The notes below the pieces were generated by a model. It saw only the letters and a program-made list of their open reading frames with translations, made no database searches and was not told the origin of the DNA. A program made the position numbers and the translations under genes. Shown here in pieces: positions 17,428 through 24,830 of a stretch of DNA of 64,000 bases. Source of the stretch: Thalassotalea atypica (GTDB taxonomy: Bacteria > Pseudomonadota > Gammaproteobacteria > Enterobacterales > Alteromonadaceae); NCBI RefSeq assembly GCF_030295975.1, contig NZ_AP027364.1:2294001-2358000 (forward strand), given 5' to 3'. Positions within the stretch are counted from its first letter, which is position 1, and the number at the start of each line of letters is the position of its first letter.

Positions 17428-17527
17428 GATTCAATATTTTTTACACTATTTATTAAATATGGTCATATATGACTTTAAAACTGGATTTATTTGCCATAAA
17501 CTGATGCTCAACGTTCAATATATAAAA
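17428..17527 (+). promoter_or_regulatory. Two PuuR-like sites between puuC and puuB2
   Basis: GATTCAATATTTT at 17428-17440 and GTTCAATATATAAAA at 17513-17527 read, on the reverse strand, AAAATATTGAATC and TTTTATATATTGAAC. Both resemble the E. coli PuuR consensus. The second lies 12 bases ahead of the puuB2 start; the first is 61 bases from the puuC start. Confidence 0.45.
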
Positions 17528-17538
17528 CACTTTTATTT

Positions 17539-18831
17539 ATGTCCAACTATCCTGATTCTTATTATGCAGCCACAGCAAACCGTACCCAAGATTATCCCAA
17601 GTTAACTGGTGACCTGTCCGCCGATGTTTGCGTTGTTGGTGGCGGTTACAGTGGTTTATCTACAGCCATAGCACTGCAAGAGAAAGGTTATAATGTTGTA
17701 TTGCTAGAAGCCGCAAAAATTGGGTTTGGCGCATCAGGGCGTAATGGTGGTCAATTAGTTAATAGCTTTAGCCGTGATATCGACCATATAGAAGCACATT
17801 ACGGCACCGACACGGCCAATGCATTAGGGAAAATGGCTTTTGAAGGCGCTGACTGTATACGAGATCTCATTGAGCGTTATCAAATTAATTGCGACTACAA
17901 ACCAGGTGGCTTTTTTGCTGCTTTTACCGATAAACAAATGGATGAACTATCGAGCAAACAGCAATTATGGCAACGATTTGGCAATGACAAGCTAACACTG
18001 GTTGATTCTAGCTCGATTAAAAATGTGGTTAACACCGATGCTTATGTTGGTGGATTAGTGGACGAGCATTGTGGGCATATTCACCCACTGAAGTTAGCGT
18101 TGGGAGAGGCCAAAGCACTATGTTCGATAGGCGGTAAGGTTTTTGAACAATCGAAAGTCACCAATATAGTTGAATTATCAACCTGTCCTAACAATTCATC
18201 AAAAGTTGAAACTGAGCACGGCTCAGTCACCGCAAAGGTTATTGTCTTAGCAGGTAACGCCTATATGGGTAATTTAGAGCCAAAATTATCTAAAAAATCA
18301 ATGCCCTGTGGCACACAAATAGTTACGACAGAAGTGCTACCTGAGGCACTTGCTGCATCCCTTATTCCATCGCAGTATTGTGTTGAAGATGTTAACTATA
18401 AGCTTGATTATTACAGAATTACTGCTGATAACCGTTTGTTGTTTGGCGGCGGTGTAACCTATGGTGGTGGCGACCCTGCAAGCATAGAGCGTTTTCTTAA
18501 ACCGCACATGGATAAAATTTTTCCTGTAATGAAGGATTACCGCATTGATTACGCTTGGGGCGGTGATTTTTTATTGACGCTCAACCGTTTACCGCAATTA
18601 GGCAGAATGGGTTCAAACACCTATTACACACAAGGTTACAGCGGCCACGGTGTTAACACCAGTCATTTGGCTGGCAAATTATTAGCCGAGGCAATACATG
18701 GTGACAGTAGTCGTTTCGATGTCTTTGCACAACTCCCTCACTACAACTTTCCTGGCGGGCGACTCTTTAGAGTTCCTGCAGTTATTATGGGCGCTTGGTA
18801 CTACGGATTACGAGATAAACTAGGTCTGTAA
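17539..18831 (+). CDS. FAD-dependent amine oxidoreductase, PuuB-like, copy 2
   Basis: A 430-residue DAO-family flavoprotein, collinear with the copy at 10960-12252. Shared features are the YPxSYY start, DVCVVGGGYSGLSTAIALQEKGY, GASGRNGGQ, GHIHPLKLALGEA, YRITADNRLLFGGGVTYGG and YSGHGVNTSHLAGKLLAE. It differs from copy 1 at many sites in the middle, so the two may prefer different gamma-glutamylated amines. It heads a forward operon with the second unknown membrane protein (35 bases on) and a serine hydrolase. No strong ribosome site is visible ahead of the ATG. Confidence 0.82.
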   Translation: MSNYPDSYYAATANRTQDYPKLTGDLSADVCVVGGGYSGLSTAIALQEKGYNVVLLEAAKIGFGASGRNGGQLVNSFSRDIDHIEAHYGTDTANALGKMAFEGADCIRDLIERYQINCDYKPGGFFAAFTDKQMDELSSKQQLWQRFGNDKLTLVDSSSIKNVVNTDAYVGGLVDEHCGHIHPLKLALGEAKALCSIGGKVFEQSKVTNIVELSTCPNNSSKVETEHGSVTAKVIVLAGNAYMGNLEPKLSKKSMPCGTQIVTTEVLPEALAASLIPSQYCVEDVNYKLDYYRITADNRLLFGGGVTYGGGDPASIERFLKPHMDKIFPVMKDYRIDYAWGGDFLLTLNRLPQLGRMGSNTYYTQGYSGHGVNTSHLAGKLLAEAIHGDSSRFDVFAQLPHYNFPGGRLFRVPAVIMGAWYYGLRDKLGL

Positions 18832-18866
18832 ATTCTAAATATCAGTCATTTAACGGATTAGAGACA

Positions 18867-19748
18867 ATGTCAAAAACAATAAAAATTAAGAATTTCTCTA
18901 TTAGTAAAAGTACAGCTTTTCAGGTATTTAAATACACAATTTACTTACTTATTGCTTACGATATTTATCACTTTTTCATTGAAGATTACGCCGCCAGTAA
19001 TCAAACCTATGCTGGTGGCGTTTCGCCTATTCAAATAATAGAAGCTTTTACCGCAACCATTGATACTATTGCATGGTTAATATTGTTGCTACTTTTTGAA
19101 TTAGAAACATACATCTTAGAAGATGAACAAATAAAGGGAAAAGTAAAACTAGGCATCAATACCTTGCGCGCACTTTGCTATACCTTTATTGTTTATTCTC
19201 TTTACGGCTTTATTGCCAAATTTAACTTACTGCACACGACGGCACCTTTTCTAATCCAAGATACTTGCTCTCTGATAGGCTCAAACTTTACTTACATCAA
19301 AGAAATAGATAAGTATTGGCCTATCACCAAAGAAATCTGCCAAGGATTTGCAAACATCCCTTTACTACAAATTGTTGGCACCCAAATCATCACGGATCAC
19401 CCTCAACTGATAGAAGCGCAGCGTTTGTCTACTGTAGAAGTAACCAATTCCATTACTTGGCTTCTCGTCGTATTCATCCTTGAGGTTGAAGTATTTTTGC
19501 AGCTACGAGGCAAGTTAACCGAGCGTAAAATCAAGTTGAGTAAATGGATAAAATCAGTACTTTATGCGGTTTTGTTTTTAGTAGCCGGTTACTGGGGCGT
19601 TAAAGGTGGTTTGCTTGACTTTAGAGATGCCTTTCTTTGGTTGGTCGCATTTTGGTTTATAGAAATGAATATCTTTAAATGGAGTGAAGAAACAACTCAA
19701 GCCAAAGCAAGCAGCAAAGTTACACCTGTGAAGGAGGCCAACAAATGA
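18867..19748 (+). CDS. Six-pass membrane protein of unknown function, copy 2
   Basis: A 293-residue paralogue of the protein at 6561-7439 with the same layout: helices near residues 20-38, 65-82, 97-117, 193-210, 225-243 and 252-272, with a central loop of ~75 residues. Conserved stretches include FKYxxYxxxAYxxYxFF, IEAFxxTIDTxAWLxLLLLFELETY and the C-terminal DAFLWLVAFWFIEMNIFKW. The stop overlaps the next start by four bases (ATGA), so it is made together with the serine hydrolase. The role is unknown; transport or sensing linked to amine catabolism is inference only. Confidence 0.85.
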   Translation: MSKTIKIKNFSISKSTAFQVFKYTIYLLIAYDIYHFFIEDYAASNQTYAGGVSPIQIIEAFTATIDTIAWLILLLLFELETYILEDEQIKGKVKLGINTLRALCYTFIVYSLYGFIAKFNLLHTTAPFLIQDTCSLIGSNFTYIKEIDKYWPITKEICQGFANIPLLQIVGTQIITDHPQLIEAQRLSTVEVTNSITWLLVVFILEVEVFLQLRGKLTERKIKLSKWIKSVLYAVLFLVAGYWGVKGGLLDFRDAFLWLVAFWFIEMNIFKWSEETTQAKASSKVTPVKEANK

Positions 19749-20971
19749 AAACCGTTACCGCCACCCCCTGTTTCCATATTAACCAGCAATTTAATATCGG
19801 ACAGCATAATTGGGATAAACCAGAAAATTTGGCGCTCGGTCAATTATCTATGGATAAGCTATTTAGAACTGTGGCGTTGGAGCCCAATAGCAAAATGACT
19901 CCGCTTGTTTATGACCAAAGTAATTTTAATATTGATGAGATGGTATTTGATGATCCACTGATGCCCAATCGTTTGTTGTTTGGGGAACAACTACTCAATC
20001 GCCGAGTTTTTAATGATGCATTACTTGTCATGCATAAAGGAAACGTGGTTCACGAATCATACAGAAACGGCATGATAGCCACCGATAGGCACGTTATTCA
20101 CTCTTGCACAAAATCCTTATGTGCCATGCTAATCGCAATCGCAATTGACGCAGGCTTATTAGATCCAGATGAAAGGTTAGTTCGTTATTTACCGGAATTT
20201 GAACAACACCAAGCATGGCAAGTAGTTACCTTGCAACACGTACTTGATATGCAAGCGGGTATAAAATATAGCGAAGACTACCGTGATCCTAATGCTGATT
20301 ACTGGAGCTATGCCCGCGCCACAGGTTACTATCCACCAAAAGCTGGTGAAACAGCAATTGGCGCAAAAGCGTGGGCAGTTAATAATTTACATACTCAAAA
20401 TCATCAACCCGGTACCTGTTTTGTATACAATTCTTGTTTAGCGAATATTTTAGGTATGGTGTTAGAGCGTGTATATCAAAAAGATTTAGCGCAGGTGTTT
20501 GAAACACATCTCTATCAACAAGTTGGCGCTGAAGCATGTGCATATTTCAATACAGATCCGCTTGGTTTTCCGATTGCCGAAGGACAACTAAATTTACGAT
20601 TAAGAGACTTTGCTAGAATAGCGGCATTGATGATCAATCATGGGAAAAATAGTGAAGGAAAGCAAATTGTTCCTGCTCGCTTTATTGATAACTTAGTATT
20701 GTCTGAAACGGCCTATCAACAAGCCTATCAGGCTTCTGTACCTGACAAGGTTTTTAAAGATGGGCTTTATAAGAATCAATTTTGGGTGTTCAATCCAACC
20801 AAAAAGCAATTTACAATGCTAGGCATTCATGGTCAGTTTGCGTGGTTTGATCTACAGCGAGAACTCATGATCGTCGGCATGGGCTCATACCCTACACAGG
20901 ATGGTGACCTAATGATGAATGCTTTAAACACGCTATGGCAAGGCATTGCACAACATCTTGACCCGTTTTAA
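19745..20971 (+). CDS. Cytoplasmic serine hydrolase of the beta-lactamase/NylB fold
   Basis: A 408-residue class C beta-lactamase-family hydrolase. The nucleophile motif S-x-x-K is Ser120-Cys-Thr-Lys123 (VIHSCTKSLCAM), the Tyr motif is Tyr228-Asn-Ser (FVYNSCLAN), and an HGQ triad (LGIHGQFAWFD) replaces KTG. No signal peptide is visible, unlike true beta-lactamases, and the sequence is closer to 6-aminohexanoate-dimer hydrolases, which split linear amides. Start support is strong: AAGGAGG at 19731-19737, seven bases ahead of the ATG, with a four-base overlap with the membrane protein. It may hydrolyse an amide formed in polyamine breakdown. Confidence 0.85.
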   Translation: MKTVTATPCFHINQQFNIGQHNWDKPENLALGQLSMDKLFRTVALEPNSKMTPLVYDQSNFNIDEMVFDDPLMPNRLLFGEQLLNRRVFNDALLVMHKGNVVHESYRNGMIATDRHVIHSCTKSLCAMLIAIAIDAGLLDPDERLVRYLPEFEQHQAWQVVTLQHVLDMQAGIKYSEDYRDPNADYWSYARATGYYPPKAGETAIGAKAWAVNNLHTQNHQPGTCFVYNSCLANILGMVLERVYQKDLAQVFETHLYQQVGAEACAYFNTDPLGFPIAEGQLNLRLRDFARIAALMINHGKNSEGKQIVPARFIDNLVLSETAYQQAYQASVPDKVFKDGLYKNQFWVFNPTKKQFTMLGIHGQFAWFDLQRELMIVGMGSYPTQDGDLMMNALNTLWQGIAQHLDPF

Positions 20972-20993
20972 TTAGTGACATTCCTACTTAAAC

Positions 20994-21030
20994 GTTCGTA
21001 TTACTCGAACACTACTGGAGTAATACGAAC
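20994..21030. other. Perfect 13-bp hairpin between convergent genes
   Basis: GTTCGTATTACTC (20994-21006) and GAGTAATACGAAC (21018-21030) enclose 11 bases. It lies between the stops of two convergent genes. No T run follows on either strand, so it is not a textbook intrinsic terminator, but it may end or protect both transcripts. Confidence 0.6.
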
Positions 21031-21042
21031 AACTATAGGTGA

Positions 21043-22464
21043 TTAACAAGTAAAACCTAAGTTCATAGCGTCCAGTAATTTAAGCCATAAACCACGTTTA
21101 CCATCATTTTGATCCGCTTTGACCAAAGCATTTTGCGTGTACCTTACACCCCACCAACGAAATGGCTCAGGTGCCCAAGGCATTGGCTTTTTAGTGATAA
21201 ATTGCATGTTTAGAATCTCAGTAGGTTGATAACCTAACAGCTCCAAACCGACTCTCGCGCCAAACCGTGTTGCTCCAACACCTAGCCCAGTATACCCGAC
21301 AGCCCATGCTAATCGGCCATTGTAAGTGACCCCAGGTACCATACAAAAGCGTGTAGATGTTGCAATTATGCCACTCCATCGATGGGTAAATTTAACGTCT
21401 TTTAATTGTGGGAACGTTTCAAAGAACTCTTTTGACAATTGTTCAAACCGTTCAGGAATGTCGGCACAACGTTCAAAGTCAGTGTTTTTATTAAAGTAAT
21501 AACGTACAGCGCCACCGCCCCCCCATGTGATGCGGTTATCTTGGGTGAACCTAAAGTAGTGAAACATATTGGCGTGATTGCCCAAAGCATGACGAGATTT
21601 ATGCCAACCTATGGCATCAAGCTGTTGCTGATTAAGTGGCTGAGTAGCAATTTGGTAATCCCACACAGGAATAGTGGCTCTGTTCACGCTTGATATTGGG
21701 TTTTTGTATGCATTCGTCGCCATCAATACTTTGCTACTGGTAATGCTAAAACCAAGGCTTTTAGATAACATTTTATCCTGTGCTAGCGGTTGACATGCTT
21801 CAAGTGGGGAGTATTCGTAAATACGCACACCTAACTCAAGTAAAACACGTTTTAGGCCCCAACATATACGTGCAGGGTCAACCACACCATCTAGACCATT
21901 TCGGCGCTGTATACCGGCTAAGAATGCAGGAGAATTCACCTCCTTTTGCATTGCTGCTTGATCAAACCATACCACATCCTCGCCGTTGTTTTTTTCCTGT
22001 TGATAATCTGCTTTCATAGCAGCAACAGCGCCAGGGTTTGTTGCAACTTCTGTTTCACCGACCTCTTCATATCGGGCATCAATGTTGTAACGTTTTAATG
22101 AATCGAGCAACTCCGCCATATTTTGTTCGCCAAGTTGCTGTAGCTTTTCTTCTTCGCCTGGGAAATGATGTTCGGTATTGCTTTCTCCGTGAGCCAAAGT
22201 GGAGTGAAGAAATCCACCATTACGACCTGAAGAGCCATCAGCAATAAAGGTTTTTTCGATTAACACAATATCAAGTGTTGAATCTCGCTCTTTGGCCTGT
22301 AGGGCTCCCCATAAGCCCGTAAAGCCTCCGCCAACAATTAATAAGTCACAATGCTCGTCTTGAGCAATCGGCGGTACTATTTCAGGCCTAACGTCTGGCT
22401 GGTCATGCCATAACGGGCAAAATTTGGAATCTTTTAGTGCTTCAAGGTGCTGTTGCATAGTCAT
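21043..22464 (-). CDS. FAD-dependent amine oxidoreductase (OrdL/PuuB-related), copy 3
   Basis: A 473-residue DAO-family flavoprotein. The FAD fold is CDLLIVGGGFTGLWGALQAKERDSTLDIVLIE, followed by DGSSGRNGGFLHSTLAHG, and the C-terminal closing loop is GYTGLGVGATRFGARVGLELLG. It has extra N- and C-terminal segments (WAPEPFRWWGVRYTQ...) and is more distant from the other two copies. It is last in the five-gene reverse operon headed by the omega-amino acid aminotransferase. The likely job is oxidation of a secondary or N-substituted amine, feeding the aldehyde dehydrogenase encoded 46 bases upstream. Confidence 0.82.
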   Translation of the reverse strand: MTMQQHLEALKDSKFCPLWHDQPDVRPEIVPPIAQDEHCDLLIVGGGFTGLWGALQAKERDSTLDIVLIEKTFIADGSSGRNGGFLHSTLAHGESNTEHHFPGEEEKLQQLGEQNMAELLDSLKRYNIDARYEEVGETEVATNPGAVAAMKADYQQEKNNGEDVVWFDQAAMQKEVNSPAFLAGIQRRNGLDGVVDPARICWGLKRVLLELGVRIYEYSPLEACQPLAQDKMLSKSLGFSITSSKVLMATNAYKNPISSVNRATIPVWDYQIATQPLNQQQLDAIGWHKSRHALGNHANMFHYFRFTQDNRITWGGGGAVRYYFNKNTDFERCADIPERFEQLSKEFFETFPQLKDVKFTHRWSGIIATSTRFCMVPGVTYNGRLAWAVGYTGLGVGATRFGARVGLELLGYQPTEILNMQFITKKPMPWAPEPFRWWGVRYTQNALVKADQNDGKRGLWLKLLDAMNLGFTC

Positions 22465-22510
22465 CTCTAATCGGTCAATTCAGTGTTACTATCGTTATAA
22501 AAAGGCGTAG

Positions 22511-24055
22511 TTACTTAATGTACCAGCCCCAAGCTTCTTCACTGTCATAACGGGTAATTTGTTTGGTTTCTAAGTAGTTATTTAGTCCCCACTGGCCCAA
22601 CTCTCGACCAATCCCTGATTGCTTGTAACCGCCCCATGGTGCTTCAACAAAGGTTGGTTGAGAGCAGTTCACCCACACAATACCAGCACGAAACGCTTTG
22701 GCAACGCGATCACAGCGCGTAAGATCTTTTGACATAACTGCTGCGGCAAGACCAAAGCGAGAATTATTGGCCATCTCAATGGCCTGCTCTTCCGTTGAAA
22801 ATGGCTTAACGCAAACAACCGGACCAAAAATCTCTTCTTGCCAAATAAAGCTGTCTTCTGTCATATCCGTCAAAATCGTGGGTTGTAGAAAGTAACCTTT
22901 ATCAAAATTCTTAGGACGCTCTCCCCCCGTAACAAGCGTGGCACCGTCTGAAACTGCCTTGTCAATCGCAGCTTTGACTTTGACGAACTGAGTCGCGTTG
23001 ACTAATGGGCCCAACAAAACACCATTAATATCGCCTGCACCAATAGTGATCTTTTTCGCTTCTTCGACTAATCGGCTTAGCAACGCAGGGTAAATTGACT
23101 CAGCAACAAGCACCCGAGAGGTTGCCGAACACACCTGCCCTTGGTTCCAGAAAATACCAAACATGATCCATTCAACAGCTTTATCAATATCAGTGTCTTC
23201 AAAGACCACTAAAGGCGACTTACCGCCAAGCTCTAAACTGACATTTTTTACATCATTGGCTGCCATGGACATTATTTTTGAACCTGTAGGCACTGACCCA
23301 GTAAAGGCCAGCTTATCTACATCAGGGTGTTCAGCTAACGCTTGTCCTGCAGAAGCGCCTAATCCAGTAACAATATTTATAACACCTTCCGGCAAGCCAG
23401 CTTCTTCAATGACTTCAGCAAGCAATAATGCGCTTAGCGGCGTAACTTCAGAAGGTTTTAACACCATAGTGCAGCCGGCAGCTAATGCTGGCGCCACTTT
23501 CCATGCGGCCATTAACAGAGGAAAGTTCCATGGAATAATAGCGCCCGCCACGCCAATAGGTTCTTTCACGGCTTTTGAACTGAAACCAGGCTCAGATAAA
23601 GCAATCGACTGTTCAGGCTGTTCATCTAACTCACACGCCAAATTTGCATAAAACTCAAACGTACCAGCAGTATCTTCAATATCCCATTTTGCTTCTGGGT
23701 GCGGCTTGCCGTTATCCAACACTTCGATTTCTGTGATTTCGTCAAGGCGTCGATTAATGATTTTAGCTATTTTCTTTAAATAGGCACTACGTTCAGTACC
23801 TGACATTTTTGGCCAAGGGCCGCAGTCAAACGCTTGTCTCGCGGCCATAACAGCTTTATTAATATCATCTTTATTGCCTGCAGGGACATGAGAAATAACT
23901 TGTTCGGTCGCAGGGTTTATCACCGCAAAGGTGTCATTGTTTGCTGACGCTAACCACTGTCCATTAATAAAGTGCTTGTTTTTCATTTTGCCACCTTCAT
24001 TCAAATGCTGAATAATTTTTAATTGTTTTACGTAACTTGAATCTGACAATTTCAT
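22511..24055 (-). CDS. Aldehyde dehydrogenase, betaine/aminoaldehyde type
   Basis: A 514-residue (or 491-residue) NAD-dependent aldehyde dehydrogenase. Catalytic residues are Asn177 (IIPWNFPLL), Glu275 (VSLELGGKSP) and Cys309 (FWNQGQVCSATSR, the BADH/aminoaldehyde form). Two starts are possible. ATG at 24055 overlaps the previous stop as ATGA. ATG at 23986 has AAGGTGG ahead of it and gives the usual family N-terminus (MKNKHFINGQW). In this operon it would oxidise an aminoaldehyde such as 3-aminopropanal to beta-alanine, which the aminotransferase and MmsA then use. The substrate is inferred from context. Confidence 0.87.
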   Translation of the reverse strand: MKLSDSSYVKQLKIIQHLNEGGKMKNKHFINGQWLASANNDTFAVINPATEQVISHVPAGNKDDINKAVMAARQAFDCGPWPKMSGTERSAYLKKIAKIINRRLDEITEIEVLDNGKPHPEAKWDIEDTAGTFEFYANLACELDEQPEQSIALSEPGFSSKAVKEPIGVAGAIIPWNFPLLMAAWKVAPALAAGCTMVLKPSEVTPLSALLLAEVIEEAGLPEGVINIVTGLGASAGQALAEHPDVDKLAFTGSVPTGSKIMSMAANDVKNVSLELGGKSPLVVFEDTDIDKAVEWIMFGIFWNQGQVCSATSRVLVAESIYPALLSRLVEEAKKITIGAGDINGVLLGPLVNATQFVKVKAAIDKAVSDGATLVTGGERPKNFDKGYFLQPTILTDMTEDSFIWQEEIFGPVVCVKPFSTEEQAIEMANNSRFGLAAAVMSKDLTRCDRVAKAFRAGIVWVNCSQPTFVEAPWGGYKQSGIGRELGQWGLNNYLETKQITRYDSEEAWGWYIK

Positions 24056-24747
24056 ACGGATCTCACTTTGACATACTCTTGTTTAATCGGCTCTTCGGCG
24101 CGCCATTGATAACTCGTACCTTGAGGAATAAAAACCGCCTCGGTGGCGTTAATCCAATGCTCATTACCATCGTCACTAACAATGAGCATACGACCTTTAC
24201 GTAGATAGATAAATGTATGATATTCACTAATTTGTTGAACAAAATCTGTCAACGGATATAAAGCCGCACCAACGATAAAATTGCCCAACGCATTACGGTA
24301 ATACACCCTGTTTTCCGTTGCCTGTAGATCGTTAATTTTTATTATCGATTGATGGTTTTTATTCTCTGTTTGCATCTGCGAATCTTCGTAAATGACATAG
24401 AATTTTTTCAAGTAACCATTCTGATGCCACTGACAATTGTAACCCTGTGGAATGACGAACGACTCGCTGGCCACTACAGTTTCAGTATTTTGGCTTTGAG
24501 CATTTTTAATATCGGCGGCTCCTTCAAGAACCACCATGTATTCTTCACACGGATATGGGCCTGCTGCTTCCACCATGTCGGTCGTATCCCATAAACCGAC
24601 ATACAACCCAAGAGCTTCATCTTCAAAAAAGCTGTGACTGTGTTGCGTAGGCAATGCTGAAGCAAACATATCTTGCGTCAGCTCATCAGTTTGAATGCCA
24701 AACCCATCCGGCGTTGTCGTTAATTTTATTATTTTGCTTTCTAACAT
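24052..24747 (-). CDS. Double-cupin protein (Cupin_3/DUF861 type)
   Basis: A 231-residue cytoplasmic protein with two cupin repeats. The first spans residues ~50-110 (GLWDTTDMVEAAGPYPCEEYMVVLEGAADI...ESFVIPQGYNCQWHQNGYLKKFYVIYED). The second spans ~155-228 (VGAALYPLTDF...EYHTFIYLRKGRMLIVSDDGNEHWINATEAVFIPQGTSYQWRAEEPIKQEYVKV). The type resembles EutQ/ureidoglycine aminohydrolase-like cupins (DUF861), but the usual metal His ligands are not obvious. It sits between MmsA and the aldehyde dehydrogenase and overlaps the latter by four bases, so it should act in the same pathway. The reaction is unknown. Confidence 0.75.
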   Translation of the reverse strand: MLESKIIKLTTTPDGFGIQTDELTQDMFASALPTQHSHSFFEDEALGLYVGLWDTTDMVEAAGPYPCEEYMVVLEGAADIKNAQSQNTETVVASESFVIPQGYNCQWHQNGYLKKFYVIYEDSQMQTENKNHQSIIKINDLQATENRVYYRNALGNFIVGAALYPLTDFVQQISEYHTFIYLRKGRMLIVSDDGNEHWINATEAVFIPQGTSYQWRAEEPIKQEYVKVRSV

Positions 24748-24792
24748 ATTCTACTCAATGGTTATTCAACAGCTTCTAGCTACGCATTCGAC

Positions 24793-24820
24793 GTCTCTTT
24801 ACGTATGCACGTAAAGAGAC
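24793..24820. other. Perfect 12-bp hairpin between mmsA and the cupin gene
   Basis: GTCTCTTTACGT (24793-24804), loop ATGC, ACGTAAAGAGAC (24809-24820). It lies inside a reverse-strand operon, ten bases beyond the mmsA stop, and no T run follows. It may slow RNase decay of the upstream message and set a higher level of MmsA than of the downstream enzymes. Confidence 0.55.
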
Positions 24821-24830
24821 GGATTAACTA

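Noticed and set aside
19745-20971. Antibiotic-resistance beta-lactamase
   Set aside because: There is no signal peptide and the third motif is HGQ rather than KTG. The gene sits in an amine operon, so a NylB-like amidase fits better.
23163-23651. Forward-strand 162-codon open frame inside the aldehyde dehydrogenase gene
   Set aside because: It is antisense to conserved catalytic motifs, has no ribosome site and no recognisable domain.
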